Shown in pieces: positions 1 to 5,262 of a stretch of DNA of 5,458 nt. The notes beneath the pieces were generated by a model. That model saw nothing but the letters and a program-made list of their open reading frames with translations, made no database searches and had not been told where the DNA came from. The translations under genes were made by a program, and so were the position numbers. The stretch is from Alphaproteobacteria bacterium (GTDB lineage: Bacteria; Pseudomonadota; Alphaproteobacteria; UBA8366), in assembly GCA_030743445.1 (NCBI GenBank), contig JASLSL010000335.1:1-5458 (forward strand), written 5' to 3'. The stretch's first letter is position 1, and each line of letters begins with the position of its first letter.

Positions 1-2
1 AC

Positions 3-563
3 AAGGAGAAGTACAAGGCCGCGGTAGAGGCTTACGACAAGGCGCTGGCGCGTGTCGGCGAGCCGCGCGAGCAGGATTGGGCGCTGTATTACTATCGCGG
101 CATTGCGCACGAGCGATTGAAGCAATGGGATTCGGCGGAGAAGGATTTCCTCAAGGCGCTCGAACTCAAGCCCGAGCAACCCTACGTGTTGAACTATCTC
201 GGCTACTCGTGGGTCGACCAGGGCAAGAACCTGGTTCGCGCGCGCAAGATGATCGAGCGCGCGGTCGAGCAGAAGCAGCGCGACGGCTATATCGTCGACA
301 GCATGGGCTGGGCGCTCTACCGGCTCGGCGAGTACGGCGATGCGGTCAAGCAGCTCGAACGCGCGGTCCAACTCCGGGCCCAGGACCCGATCATCTCCGA
401 CCATCTCGGCGATGCCTACTGGCGCGTCGGGCGCCACCACGAAGCGCGCTTCCAATGGCAACGGGCGCTCAGTCTTGAGCCCGAGAAGTCCGAGGTCGAG
501 AAGATCGAAATAAAATTAGAGCGCGGACTCGGCAAGGCCGAGGTCGTGGGCTCGGGCGGATGA
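3..563 (+). CDS. TPR-repeat protein, C-terminal part (5' end outside window)
   Basis: The frame is open from the left edge and gives 186 residues before TGA at 561-563, so only the C-terminus is present. The whole visible part is tandem tetratricopeptide repeats. The clearest units lie at about residues 27-60 (ALYYYRGIAHERLKQWDSAE and onward), 61-95, 96-129 (DSMGWALYRLGEYGDA) and 130-163 (SDHLGDAYWRVGRHHEA). They carry the usual W/L-G-Y-A-P positions of TPR helices A and B and end in a charged tail. TPR arrays are protein-protein interaction scaffolds; the partner cannot be read from the sequence. A signal peptide or lipobox, if any, would lie outside the window. The stop overlaps the ispE start as ATGA (560-563), which implies translational coupling. 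From memory, TPR proteins near ispE also occur in Pseudomonas (close to lolB-ispE), so the association may be old. TTG at 117 is internal and not the start. The TPR call is secure; the function is unknown. Confidence 0.9.
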   Translation, partial: KEKYKAAVEAYDKALARVGEPREQDWALYYYRGIAHERLKQWDSAEKDFLKALELKPEQPYVLNYLGYSWVDQGKNLVRARKMIERAVEQKQRDGYIVDSMGWALYRLGEYGDAVKQLERAVQLRAQDPIISDHLGDAYWRVGRHHEARFQWQRALSLEPEKSEVEKIEIKLERGLGKAEVVGSGG

Positions 564-1441
564 ACGCGGCCGTTTCCGGCGTCGTTACCGTCGCGGCACC
601 CGCCAAGATCAACCTCTACCTTCACGTTATCGCCCGCCGGGCCGACGGGTACCACGAACTCGACTCGCTGATGGCGTTCACCGAGCTGGCCGACAGCCTG
701 ACGGTCGAGAAAGCGGGGACGTCGATGATCGAGGCCTCGGGTCCGTTCGCCGACCGCCTGCCCGACGGCGAGGACAATCTGGTGATCCGCGCGGCGCTGG
801 CGTTGGCCGAAGCGACCGGTCGCCGCCCCGACGTGAGGTTCGACCTCACCAAGAACCTGCCGGTCGCAGCCGGGCTCGGCAGCGGGTCGGCCGACGCGGC
901 GGCGGCGCTGAAGGGGCTCGCAGCACTTTGGGGTTTGACGGAGGATACGGTCGACATGATCGCGCTCGCCCGCGAAATCGGTTCCGACGTACCGGCCTGT
1001 CTCTTGAGCACTCCGGTGTTCGTCGGCGCCACCGGCGAGGACCTCGATCCGGCCCCGCCGCTGCCCCGGGCCGGCGTATTGCTGGTCAATCCGGGGGTCA
1101 CGCTGGCGACCCTGTCGGTGTTCGAGAACCGCCGCGGCGGTTTCTCGCCGGAGATGCGGTTCGACGAGGCCCCGGCGGACGTCGCCGCACTCGCCGAGAT
1201 CCTCGCCGAGCGCGAGAACGACCTGACCGAGCCCGCGTTGGGCCTGTCACCGGTGATCGCCGACGTGCTGGCGGCGCTCGAGGCCGCCCCCGACTGCCGC
1301 TTCCAGCGCATGTCGGGCAGCGGGGCGACGTGTTTCGGCCTGTTCGACGACCAGGAAGCGGCCGAGGCCGCGATCCCGGCGGTCGAGCGCGAGGGCTGGT
1401 GGGTCGCGGCGACCCGATTTCGGGAGACAGGGACGGCATGA
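560..1441 (+). CDS. ispE: 4-diphosphocytidyl-2-C-methyl-D-erythritol kinase (IspE)
   Basis: This cytoplasmic GHMP-family kinase phosphorylates the 2-hydroxyl of CDP-methylerythritol with ATP, the fourth step of the MEP (non-mevalonate) isoprenoid pathway. At 293 residues it has the normal family length. All three GHMP motifs are present. Motif 1 is PAKINLYLHV (residues 14-23) with the conserved Lys16. Motif 2 is the glycine-rich ATP loop LPVAAGLGSGSADAAAAL (100-117). Motif 3 is RMSGSGATCFGLF (250-262). The catalytic aspartate is Asp143 in IGSDVPA. YHELDS (31-36) matches the substrate-side loop typical of IspE. The ATG at 560 overlaps the upstream stop (ATGA), and motif 1 lies at the expected distance from the N-terminus, which supports this start. 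Its own ribosome-binding site is weak, fitting re-initiation from the upstream gene. Its stop in turn overlaps the next start, also as ATGA (1438-1441). The long open frame on the opposite strand is a GC-bias shadow. Confidence 0.97.
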   Translation: MNAAVSGVVTVAAPAKINLYLHVIARRADGYHELDSLMAFTELADSLTVEKAGTSMIEASGPFADRLPDGEDNLVIRAALALAEATGRRPDVRFDLTKNLPVAAGLGSGSADAAAALKGLAALWGLTEDTVDMIALAREIGSDVPACLLSTPVFVGATGEDLDPAPPLPRAGVLLVNPGVTLATLSVFENRRGGFSPEMRFDEAPADVAALAEILAERENDLTEPALGLSPVIADVLAALEAAPDCRFQRMSGSGATCFGLFDDQEAAEAAIPAVEREGWWVAATRFRETGTA

Positions 1442-1767
1442 CCAAAAAGCCGGCCAAGAAAAGCCGCCGAACGACGGTCGTCGTCTGTGTCAACCGGATG
1501 CGCGGGCCGCGCGGCAAGTGCTGCGGGCAGAACGGTTCGCTGAAAATCGCCGATCGGCTCGAGGCCGGCATCCGCGAGCGCGGCCTCAACGTCGAGCTGG
1601 AGCGGATCGTCTGCCTCGGCAAATGCGATGTCGGGCCGAACCTCAAATTCGTCGGCGGCGAGTTCCGCCACGAACTCTCGCTGGACGATGTGCCGCGCTT
1701 GCTCGACGAGTTCGAGAAAATCGCCGGTAAAAACGAGAAGAAAGAGCTGCTTTACCCCGGCGCCTGA
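1438..1767 (+). CDS. thioredoxin-like [2Fe-2S] ferredoxin / (2Fe-2S) ferredoxin domain protein
   Basis: This is a small protein of 109 residues. After a basic tail (MTKKPAKKSRR) comes a beta strand TVVVCVN and then the cysteine pattern of the thioredoxin-fold ferredoxins (Aquifex/Clostridium type, related to the NuoE subunit). The cysteines are Cys17, an adjacent pair Cys28-Cys29, and the hallmark C-x3-C as Cys59 and Cys63 in VCLGKCDVGPN. Four of the five should ligate one [2Fe-2S] cluster; whether Cys28 or Cys29 is used cannot be told by eye. The C-terminal half (about 65-97) matches the remaining strand/helix part of the fold and the tail is again lysine-rich. There is no signal peptide, so it is cytoplasmic. 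The likely role is electron transfer, partner unknown. The start codon overlaps the ispE stop (ATGA), with the AG-rich stretch GGGAGACAGGGA just upstream. A longer upstream frame exists (ATG at 928) but lies wholly inside ispE and is not credible. Family confidence is high; physiological role is open. Confidence 0.88.
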   Translation: MTKKPAKKSRRTTVVVCVNRMRGPRGKCCGQNGSLKIADRLEAGIRERGLNVELERIVCLGKCDVGPNLKFVGGEFRHELSLDDVPRLLDEFEKIAGKNEKKELLYPGA

Positions 1768-1793
1768 CGCACTGCGGCGCTTGACGCAGGGCG

Positions 1794-1817
1794 GCGCTTG
1801 CGGGGGCGCGCAAGCGC
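1794..1817 (+). repeat. perfect 9-bp inverted repeat upstream of tRNA-Gln
   Basis: GCGCTTGCG (1794-1802) and CGCAAGCGC (1809-1817) are exact reverse complements around a 6-base loop. It lies 27 bases after the ferredoxin stop. As RNA it could end the ispE operon transcript, but no T-run follows (GCCTATGTTCC), so it is not a canonical intrinsic terminator. It also overlaps the -35 element and spacer of the suggested tRNA promoter, so it may instead act as DNA or be chance in GC-rich sequence. Confidence 0.5.
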
Positions 1818-1826
1818 GCCTATGTT
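1798..1826 (+). promoter_or_regulatory. candidate sigma70 promoter for tRNA-Gln
   Basis: TTGCGG (1798-1803) is followed after exactly 17 bases by TATGTT (1821-1826). This would put the transcription start near 1832-1834, a few bases before the mature 5' end of the tRNA at 1838, a common layout for single tRNA genes. Both boxes are imperfect. The optimal spacing and position are the main support. Confidence 0.42.
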
Positions 1827-1837
1827 CCGGAAAGGTT

Positions 1838-1913
1838 TGGGGCGTGGCCAAGTGGTTAAGGCGCCGGTTTTTGGTACCGGTATTCGGAGGTTCGAATCCT
1901 CCCGCCCCAGCCA
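1838..1913 (+). tRNA. tRNA-Gln (anticodon UUG)
   Basis: A full cloverleaf can be folded by hand. The 7-bp acceptor stem is TGGGGCG (1838-1844) with CGCCCCA (1903-1909). The D stem is GCC/GGC (1847-1849, 1860-1862), with GTGG in the D loop. The anticodon stem is CCGGT/ACCGG (1864-1868, 1876-1880). The 7-base loop TTTTGGT puts TTG at positions 34-36 (1871-1873). The T stem is GGAGG/CCTCC (1886-1890, 1898-1902) with loop TTCGAAT. G1910 is the discriminator and CCA (1911-1913) is encoded. The weak U1-A72 first pair and G73 discriminator are known glutaminyl-tRNA identity elements, which agrees with the anticodon. It reads CAA, and CAG by wobble. The gene stands alone, with no neighbouring tRNA in the window. 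Confidence 0.97.
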
Positions 1914-1950
1914 ACTGCTCTCTTAAGTATTTCAAGGACTTACGGTTTCG

Positions 1951-1982
1951 ATCTCCGGCCCGGCGGCGCCGGCGGCGGAGAT
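1951..1982. terminator. candidate bidirectional hairpin terminator between tRNA-Gln and aceB
   Basis: The outer arms ATCTCCG (1951-1957) and CGGAGAT (1976-1982) are perfectly complementary. Inside them CCGGC (1960-1964) pairs with GCCGG (1968-1972) across a 3-base loop. The structure sits 37 bases after the tRNA and 35 bases past the aceB stop on the other strand, where convergent transcription has to end. Neither side has a strong T-run, so it could be an atypical terminator or only an RNA-stabilising 3' hairpin. I see nothing else in the gap 1914-2017. Confidence 0.4.
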
Positions 1983-2017
1983 GACGCCAATTCGCGCCCG
2001 TGTCGTTGCGTGCGCCC

Positions 2018-3628
2018 TCAGTCGATCAAATCGTAAGCCGGGATGGTCAGGAATTCGGTGAACTCGGGCGCCAAGCAGATATTGGAGAACAACTCGGCGG
2101 CCTCCTCGAACTTGCCGCCTTCGACGGCGTCCGGACCGACGCTTGCGTGAATTTTTTCCATTTCCTCGGCCAGCATCTCCGTGAACATGGACGAATCCAC
2201 GATACGGCCATCGTCCAACTTCGCCCCGTGGTAGATCCATTGCCACAGCTGGGCGCGGGAAATCTCGGCGGTCGCCGCGTCTTCCATCAGATTATCGAGC
2301 GGCACGCAGCCTTCGCCCCGCAACCAGGCCTCGATATAGCGGATGCCGACATTCAGGTTTTGGCGCAGCCCGGCTTCCGTGATCGTGCCCTCGGGCACCG
2401 CCAACAGGTCGGCCGCGGCGACCTTTACGTCGTCGCGCTCTAGCTCGATCTGGTTCGGCGCCGGCATCAGTCGATCGAACACCTCCATTGCGGTCGGGAT
2501 CAAACCGGGGTGGGCGACCCATGTGCCGTCGTGACCGTCATTGGCTTCGCGTTCCTTGTCCGCGTGGACTTTCCGCAGCGCCTCTTGGTTCGCGGCCGCG
2601 TCGCCCCGGATCGGAATTTGCGCCGCCATGCCGCCGACCGCATGCACGTTCCGCCGATGGCAGGTCTTGATCAGCAAGCGCGAATACGCCCGCATGAAGG
2701 GCTGGGTCATGGTCACCTGGCCACGGTCCGGCATCACGCAGCCTTCCGCCTTACTGAACTTCTTGATGAAGCTGAAGATGTAATCCCAGCGCCCGCAATT
2801 GAGCCCGGCCGAGTGCTCCCGCAATTCATAGAGGATCTCGTCCATCTCGAAGGCCGCGAGCAGCGTTTCGATCAATACCGTCGCCTTGATCGTGCCCCGG
2901 GGGATGTCGAGCGCATCCTGCGCGGCGTTGAACACGTCGTTCCACAGGCGCGCTTCCAAATGGTTTTCGATCTTGGGCAGGTAAAAATACGGGCCGGTGC
3001 CCTTGGCCTCGAGTGCGGCGTGGTTGTGATAGAGATAAAGCGCGAAATCGAACAGCGCGGCAGACACCGGATTGCCGTCGATCAATACGTGTTTCTCTTC
3101 CAAGTGCCAGCCGCGCGGGCGCACCAGCAGCACTGCTTGGTCTTCCGCCAAGCGATATTCGCGCCCCGTCTTGGCATCCGTATATTCGATGGTGCCGCTT
3201 ACGGCATCGCGCAGATTGATCTGTCCCCGCACTATGTTGTCCCATGTCGGGGCATTCGCGTCCTCGAAATCCGCCATGAAAACCGTGGCGCCGGAATTCA
3301 GCGCGTTGATGACCATCTTGCGGTCGGTCGGCCCGGTGATTTCGACGCGGCGATCCTGCAGGTCGTCGGGCAGCGGTGCGACGGTCCAATCGGCCTGGCG
3401 AATTTCGGCGGTTTCCGGCAGGAAGTCGGGTCGTTGACCGTCGTCGAGCCTGCTCTGAATTTCCGCGCGCTGGCGCAGCAGGTTTATCCGTTCGGCGCCG
3501 AACTGGCGTTCGAGCAATTCGACGAAACCCAACGCTTCGGGTGTGAGAATTTCGCCAAAGCCCGGCTCGATTTCACCGAGGATTTCGACGCCGTTCGTTT
3601 CTAACAACTTAATCTCTGCACTCGACAT
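2018..3628 (-). CDS. aceB: malate synthase A (AceB)
   Basis: This cytoplasmic enzyme condenses glyoxylate with acetyl-CoA to malate, the second step of the glyoxylate shunt. The protein has 536 residues, the usual size of the A isoform (the G isoform is over 700). The family signature REHSAGLNCGRWDYIF lies at residues 270-285. Expected active-site residues are visible: Arg170 in LLVRPRGWH, the Mg ligands Glu254 (LIETL) and Asp282 (RWDY), and the catalytic base Asp450 in LMEDAATAEISR. GPTDRKMVINALNSGA (99-114) and FMADFEDANAPTW (117-129) are also typical. The ATG at 3626-3628 is preceded two codons upstream by an in-frame TGA (3632-3634), so no longer N-terminus is possible. The ribosome-binding site is weak: AAGAAAAG about 9 bases upstream. 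The gene diverges from the ScfR/RamB-like regulator gene and shares its AT-rich control region. Isocitrate lyase is not in the window. Several long frames on the opposite strand are shadows. Confidence 0.97.
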   Translation of the reverse strand: MSSAEIKLLETNGVEILGEIEPGFGEILTPEALGFVELLERQFGAERINLLRQRAEIQSRLDDGQRPDFLPETAEIRQADWTVAPLPDDLQDRRVEITGPTDRKMVINALNSGATVFMADFEDANAPTWDNIVRGQINLRDAVSGTIEYTDAKTGREYRLAEDQAVLLVRPRGWHLEEKHVLIDGNPVSAALFDFALYLYHNHAALEAKGTGPYFYLPKIENHLEARLWNDVFNAAQDALDIPRGTIKATVLIETLLAAFEMDEILYELREHSAGLNCGRWDYIFSFIKKFSKAEGCVMPDRGQVTMTQPFMRAYSRLLIKTCHRRNVHAVGGMAAQIPIRGDAAANQEALRKVHADKEREANDGHDGTWVAHPGLIPTAMEVFDRLMPAPNQIELERDDVKVAAADLLAVPEGTITEAGLRQNLNVGIRYIEAWLRGEGCVPLDNLMEDAATAEISRAQLWQWIYHGAKLDDGRIVDSSMFTEMLAEEMEKIHASVGPDAVEGGKFEEAAELFSNICLAPEFTEFLTIPAYDLID

Positions 3629-3708
3629 GGCTCACCACTTTTCTTGGCCCGGCATTGAATTTTGCCGAGACACTAATTTCACAATATGGGGTTATGGTAA
3701 ACAATTTA

Positions 3709-3737
3709 TTGATAAAGATTAGTAAATCTTGTAAACT
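3709..3737 (+). promoter_or_regulatory. candidate sigma70 promoter of the ScfR-like regulator gene
   Basis: TTGATA (3709-3714, 5 of 6 to TTGACA) is followed after exactly 17 bases by TAAACT (3732-3737, 4 of 6 to TATAAT). This predicts a start near 3744 and a leader of about 27 bases to ATG 3772. If used, it rules out the in-frame start codons at 3655 and 3694. The -10 box lies inside the palindrome 3729-3742, suggesting negative autoregulation. Confidence 0.5.
3715..3730. repeat. perfect dyad in the promoter spacer
   Basis: AAGATT (3715-3720) and AATCTT (3725-3730) are exact inverted arms around AGTA. The dyad fills nearly all of the 17-base spacer between the proposed -35 and -10. Its sequence differs from the TTGTAA/TTTACAAA sites next to it, so it may be a site for a second regulator or simply chance in AT-rich DNA. 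Confidence 0.4.
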
Positions 3738-3752
3738 TACAAACTTTACAAA
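3729..3752. promoter_or_regulatory. candidate ScfR/RamB-type operator cluster
   Basis: The perfect palindrome TTGTAA-AC-TTACAA (3729-3742) is followed at once by TTTACAAA (3745-3752). AAACTTACAA (3733-3742) and AAACTTTACAA (3741-3751) are also near-direct repeats. From memory, RamB binds a motif ending AACTTTGCAAA and PccR binds paired TTTGCAAA boxes. AACTTTACAAA (3742-3752) differs from the RamB core by one base. The sites cover the -10 and start region of the regulator's promoter and lie upstream of aceB, so one protein could control both genes. Binding is inferred, not shown. Confidence 0.5.
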
Positions 3753-3757
3753 ATGTG

Positions 3758-3764
3758 AAAGTGA
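3758..3764 (+). promoter_or_regulatory. Shine-Dalgarno-like site deciding the regulator start
   Basis: AAAGTGA, within the purine-rich GTGAAAGTGAA, lies 7 bases before ATG 3772. No comparable purine-rich site was picked out before the earlier in-frame starts at 3655 (TTG) or 3694 (ATG). This favours 3772; ATG 3778 is a possible alternative two codons later. Confidence 0.5.
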
Positions 3765-3771
3765 ATATCGA

Positions 3772-5241
3772 ATGGCCATGGCCGCGACCCCTCGAAATGT
3801 CTTTCATGGGCACAAGATGCGTCGGTTGCGCCGGGAGCGCGGCCTCACGCAAGCGCAGATGGCGGACGCGCTCGGTATTTCCTCGAGTTATCTGAACCTG
3901 CTCGAGAACAACAACCGGGCGATCACGGTTCCGATTCTGCTCAAGCTCGTGCAGGGATTCGATATCGATCTGCACAGCTTTACCGAGGACGAAGACGCGC
4001 GGCTCGCCGGCGAACTCGTCGAAGTCTTCAGCGACCAGAGCATCGCCGAGCACGATGTCGACCAGACGGAGCTCTTGGAGATCGCTTCGCGTACGCCCGA
4101 GGCGGGGCGCGCGATCATCGACCTATACCGCGCCTATCACAGCGCGCGCGATGAAGCCAACGCCCTTGTCGAGCGGCTCTCGGACGGCAGCAGCCCGGGC
4201 CTGGAGATGGCTCCGCCGCCCTCCGATTCGGTCACCGACTTTATCCAGGAGCGATCCAATCACTTCCCCCAGCTCGAAGACGCGGCCGAGGACCTCGGGT
4301 CCAAGGCCGGCGGCAACCACCATCAGGCTCTGGTCGATCATTTGGCGCAGGTCCATGCCGTCGATGTCGAAATCGTACCCGCCGACGTGAACCTGGACGC
4401 GGTTCGCCGGTTCGATCCGGTGACACGTAAGCTGCTGATCTCCGAGGTCCTGCCGGAAACCAGCCGCAAGTTCCAGTTGGCCCACCAAATCGGTTTGCTG
4501 ACCTGCGGCCAAATCATCGATCTGATCGTTGCCGGCACCAAGCTGTTGACGACCGATGCCGAGGCCCTTTGCCGCGTGGCGCTGGCCAACTATTTCGCCG
4601 GTGCGGTGCTGATGCCCTACGGACCGTTCCTGAAAGCGGCCCGCGGCTTGCGCTACGACATCGAAATTCTGCAGCAGCGGTTCGGTGCGAGCTTCGAACA
4701 GGTCTGCCATCGCCTGACCACTTTACAGCGCTCGAAGGCCAAGGGCGTGCCGTTCCACATGGTCCGGGTCGATGTCGCCGGCAACGTCTCGAAATGGTTC
4801 AGCGCGTCGGGCATGCGTATAGCGCGCTATGGGGGCGGCTGTCCGCTTTGGGTCGCGCATATGGCGTTTTTGACCCCCGGACGGATCGGCACGCAGTTGT
4901 CGCGCATGCCCGACGGCGGGACCTTTTTCAGCATCGCGCGCATGGTGACGAACGGCGGCGGTGGCCACCACATACCGTCGAGCACTTACGCCATTGAATT
5001 GGGCTGCGAACTCAGTCATGCCCCCAAGCTCGTCTACGCCGACGGACTTTCGCTCGAGAACGTCGATGCGGCCACGCCGATCGGCATCGGTTGCAGGGTG
5101 TGCGAGCGGATGGACTGCCGCCAGCGCGCCTTTCCGCCGCTTCACCATCGGCTCGACGTGGACGTCAACGTGCGGGGTTTCTCGGCCTACGTTTCGCCGA
5201 CATCGCAATTGAAAGCAGAGTCCGGTTCGTCGCAAACGTAA
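3772..5241 (+). CDS. XRE-family ScfR/RamB-like short-chain fatty-acyl transcriptional regulator
   Basis: From ATG 3772 the product has 489 residues, the normal size for this family. An N-terminal XRE helix-turn-helix spans about 14-67 (KMRRLRRERGLTQAQMADAL, then GISSSYLNLLENNNR). A linker/helical region follows to about 180. The middle domain (about 185-310) resembles the ImmA/IrrE (DUF955) fold, but the HExxH zinc-protease motif is replaced by FQLAHQIGLL (234-243), so it is probably a non-catalytic ligand domain. The C-terminal domain (about 320-475, DUF2083 type) has WFSASGMRIARYGGGCPLW, NGGGGHH (394-400) and a cysteine cluster GCRVCERMDCRQRAFPP with Cys440, Cys443 and Cys448. The family includes RamB and PccR, which control acetate or propionate genes in response to acyl-CoA status. 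Divergence from aceB points to the glyoxylate shunt as target, with likely autoregulation. The reading frame stays open upstream to 3655 through AT-rich DNA of unlike composition, which I treat as promoter. The exact inducer is unknown; a propionyl-CoA regulator is the alternative. Confidence 0.88.
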   Translation: MAMAATPRNVFHGHKMRRLRRERGLTQAQMADALGISSSYLNLLENNNRAITVPILLKLVQGFDIDLHSFTEDEDARLAGELVEVFSDQSIAEHDVDQTELLEIASRTPEAGRAIIDLYRAYHSARDEANALVERLSDGSSPGLEMAPPPSDSVTDFIQERSNHFPQLEDAAEDLGSKAGGNHHQALVDHLAQVHAVDVEIVPADVNLDAVRRFDPVTRKLLISEVLPETSRKFQLAHQIGLLTCGQIIDLIVAGTKLLTTDAEALCRVALANYFAGAVLMPYGPFLKAARGLRYDIEILQQRFGASFEQVCHRLTTLQRSKAKGVPFHMVRVDVAGNVSKWFSASGMRIARYGGGCPLWVAHMAFLTPGRIGTQLSRMPDGGTFFSIARMVTNGGGGHHIPSSTYAIELGCELSHAPKLVYADGLSLENVDAATPIGIGCRVCERMDCRQRAFPPLHHRLDVDVNVRGFSAYVSPTSQLKAESGSSQT

Positions 5242-5262
5242 GTACCGGCCTCGGGGTCGCCG

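Larger units (their letters stand above)
3629..3771. promoter_or_regulatory. AT-rich divergent control region between aceB and the regulator gene
   Basis: This 143-bp gap separates two divergent genes. By hand count 31 of 110 bases (28%) are G or C over 3661-3770, against clearly GC-rich flanks. It must hold the aceB promoter (- strand) and the regulator's promoter (+ strand). The + strand promoter and operator-like repeats are listed separately. For aceB I could not settle on a convincing -35/-10 pair. Confidence 0.75.

Noticed and set aside
928..1767. 279-residue version of the ferredoxin starting inside ispE
   Set aside because: The first 170 residues are an arginine-rich out-of-frame reading of ispE; the conserved domain begins after ATG 1438, which overlaps the ispE stop.
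622..1935. 437-codon open frame on the - strand opposite ispE, the ferredoxin gene and the tRNA
   Set aside because: It runs antisense through ispE with its GHMP motifs and through a tRNA gene; its composition (R, S, A, P rich) is that of a GC-bias shadow and no domain is recognisable.
1838..2017. tRNA-Gln as an integration site for a mobile element
   Set aside because: No integrase, no repeat of the tRNA 3' end downstream within the window, and core metabolic genes on both sides.
2510..3604. 364-codon open frame on the + strand opposite aceB
   Set aside because: It lies wholly within malate synthase A, whose active site and signature are intact; it shows no recognisable motif and is explained by codon bias.
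3629..3660. -35/-10 pair for aceB on the - strand
   Set aside because: Several AT-rich hexamers exist upstream of aceB (for example TTTACA and TTGTTT), but none had both a good -10 box and 16-18 base spacing, so no promoter is claimed.
4123..4710. 195-codon open frame on the - strand within the regulator gene
   Set aside because: It is antisense to a gene with clear domain structure and shows no recognisable motif or start context.
5242..5262. terminator between the convergent regulator and dioxygenase genes
   Set aside because: The gap is only 21 bases and no stable stem or T-run was found.
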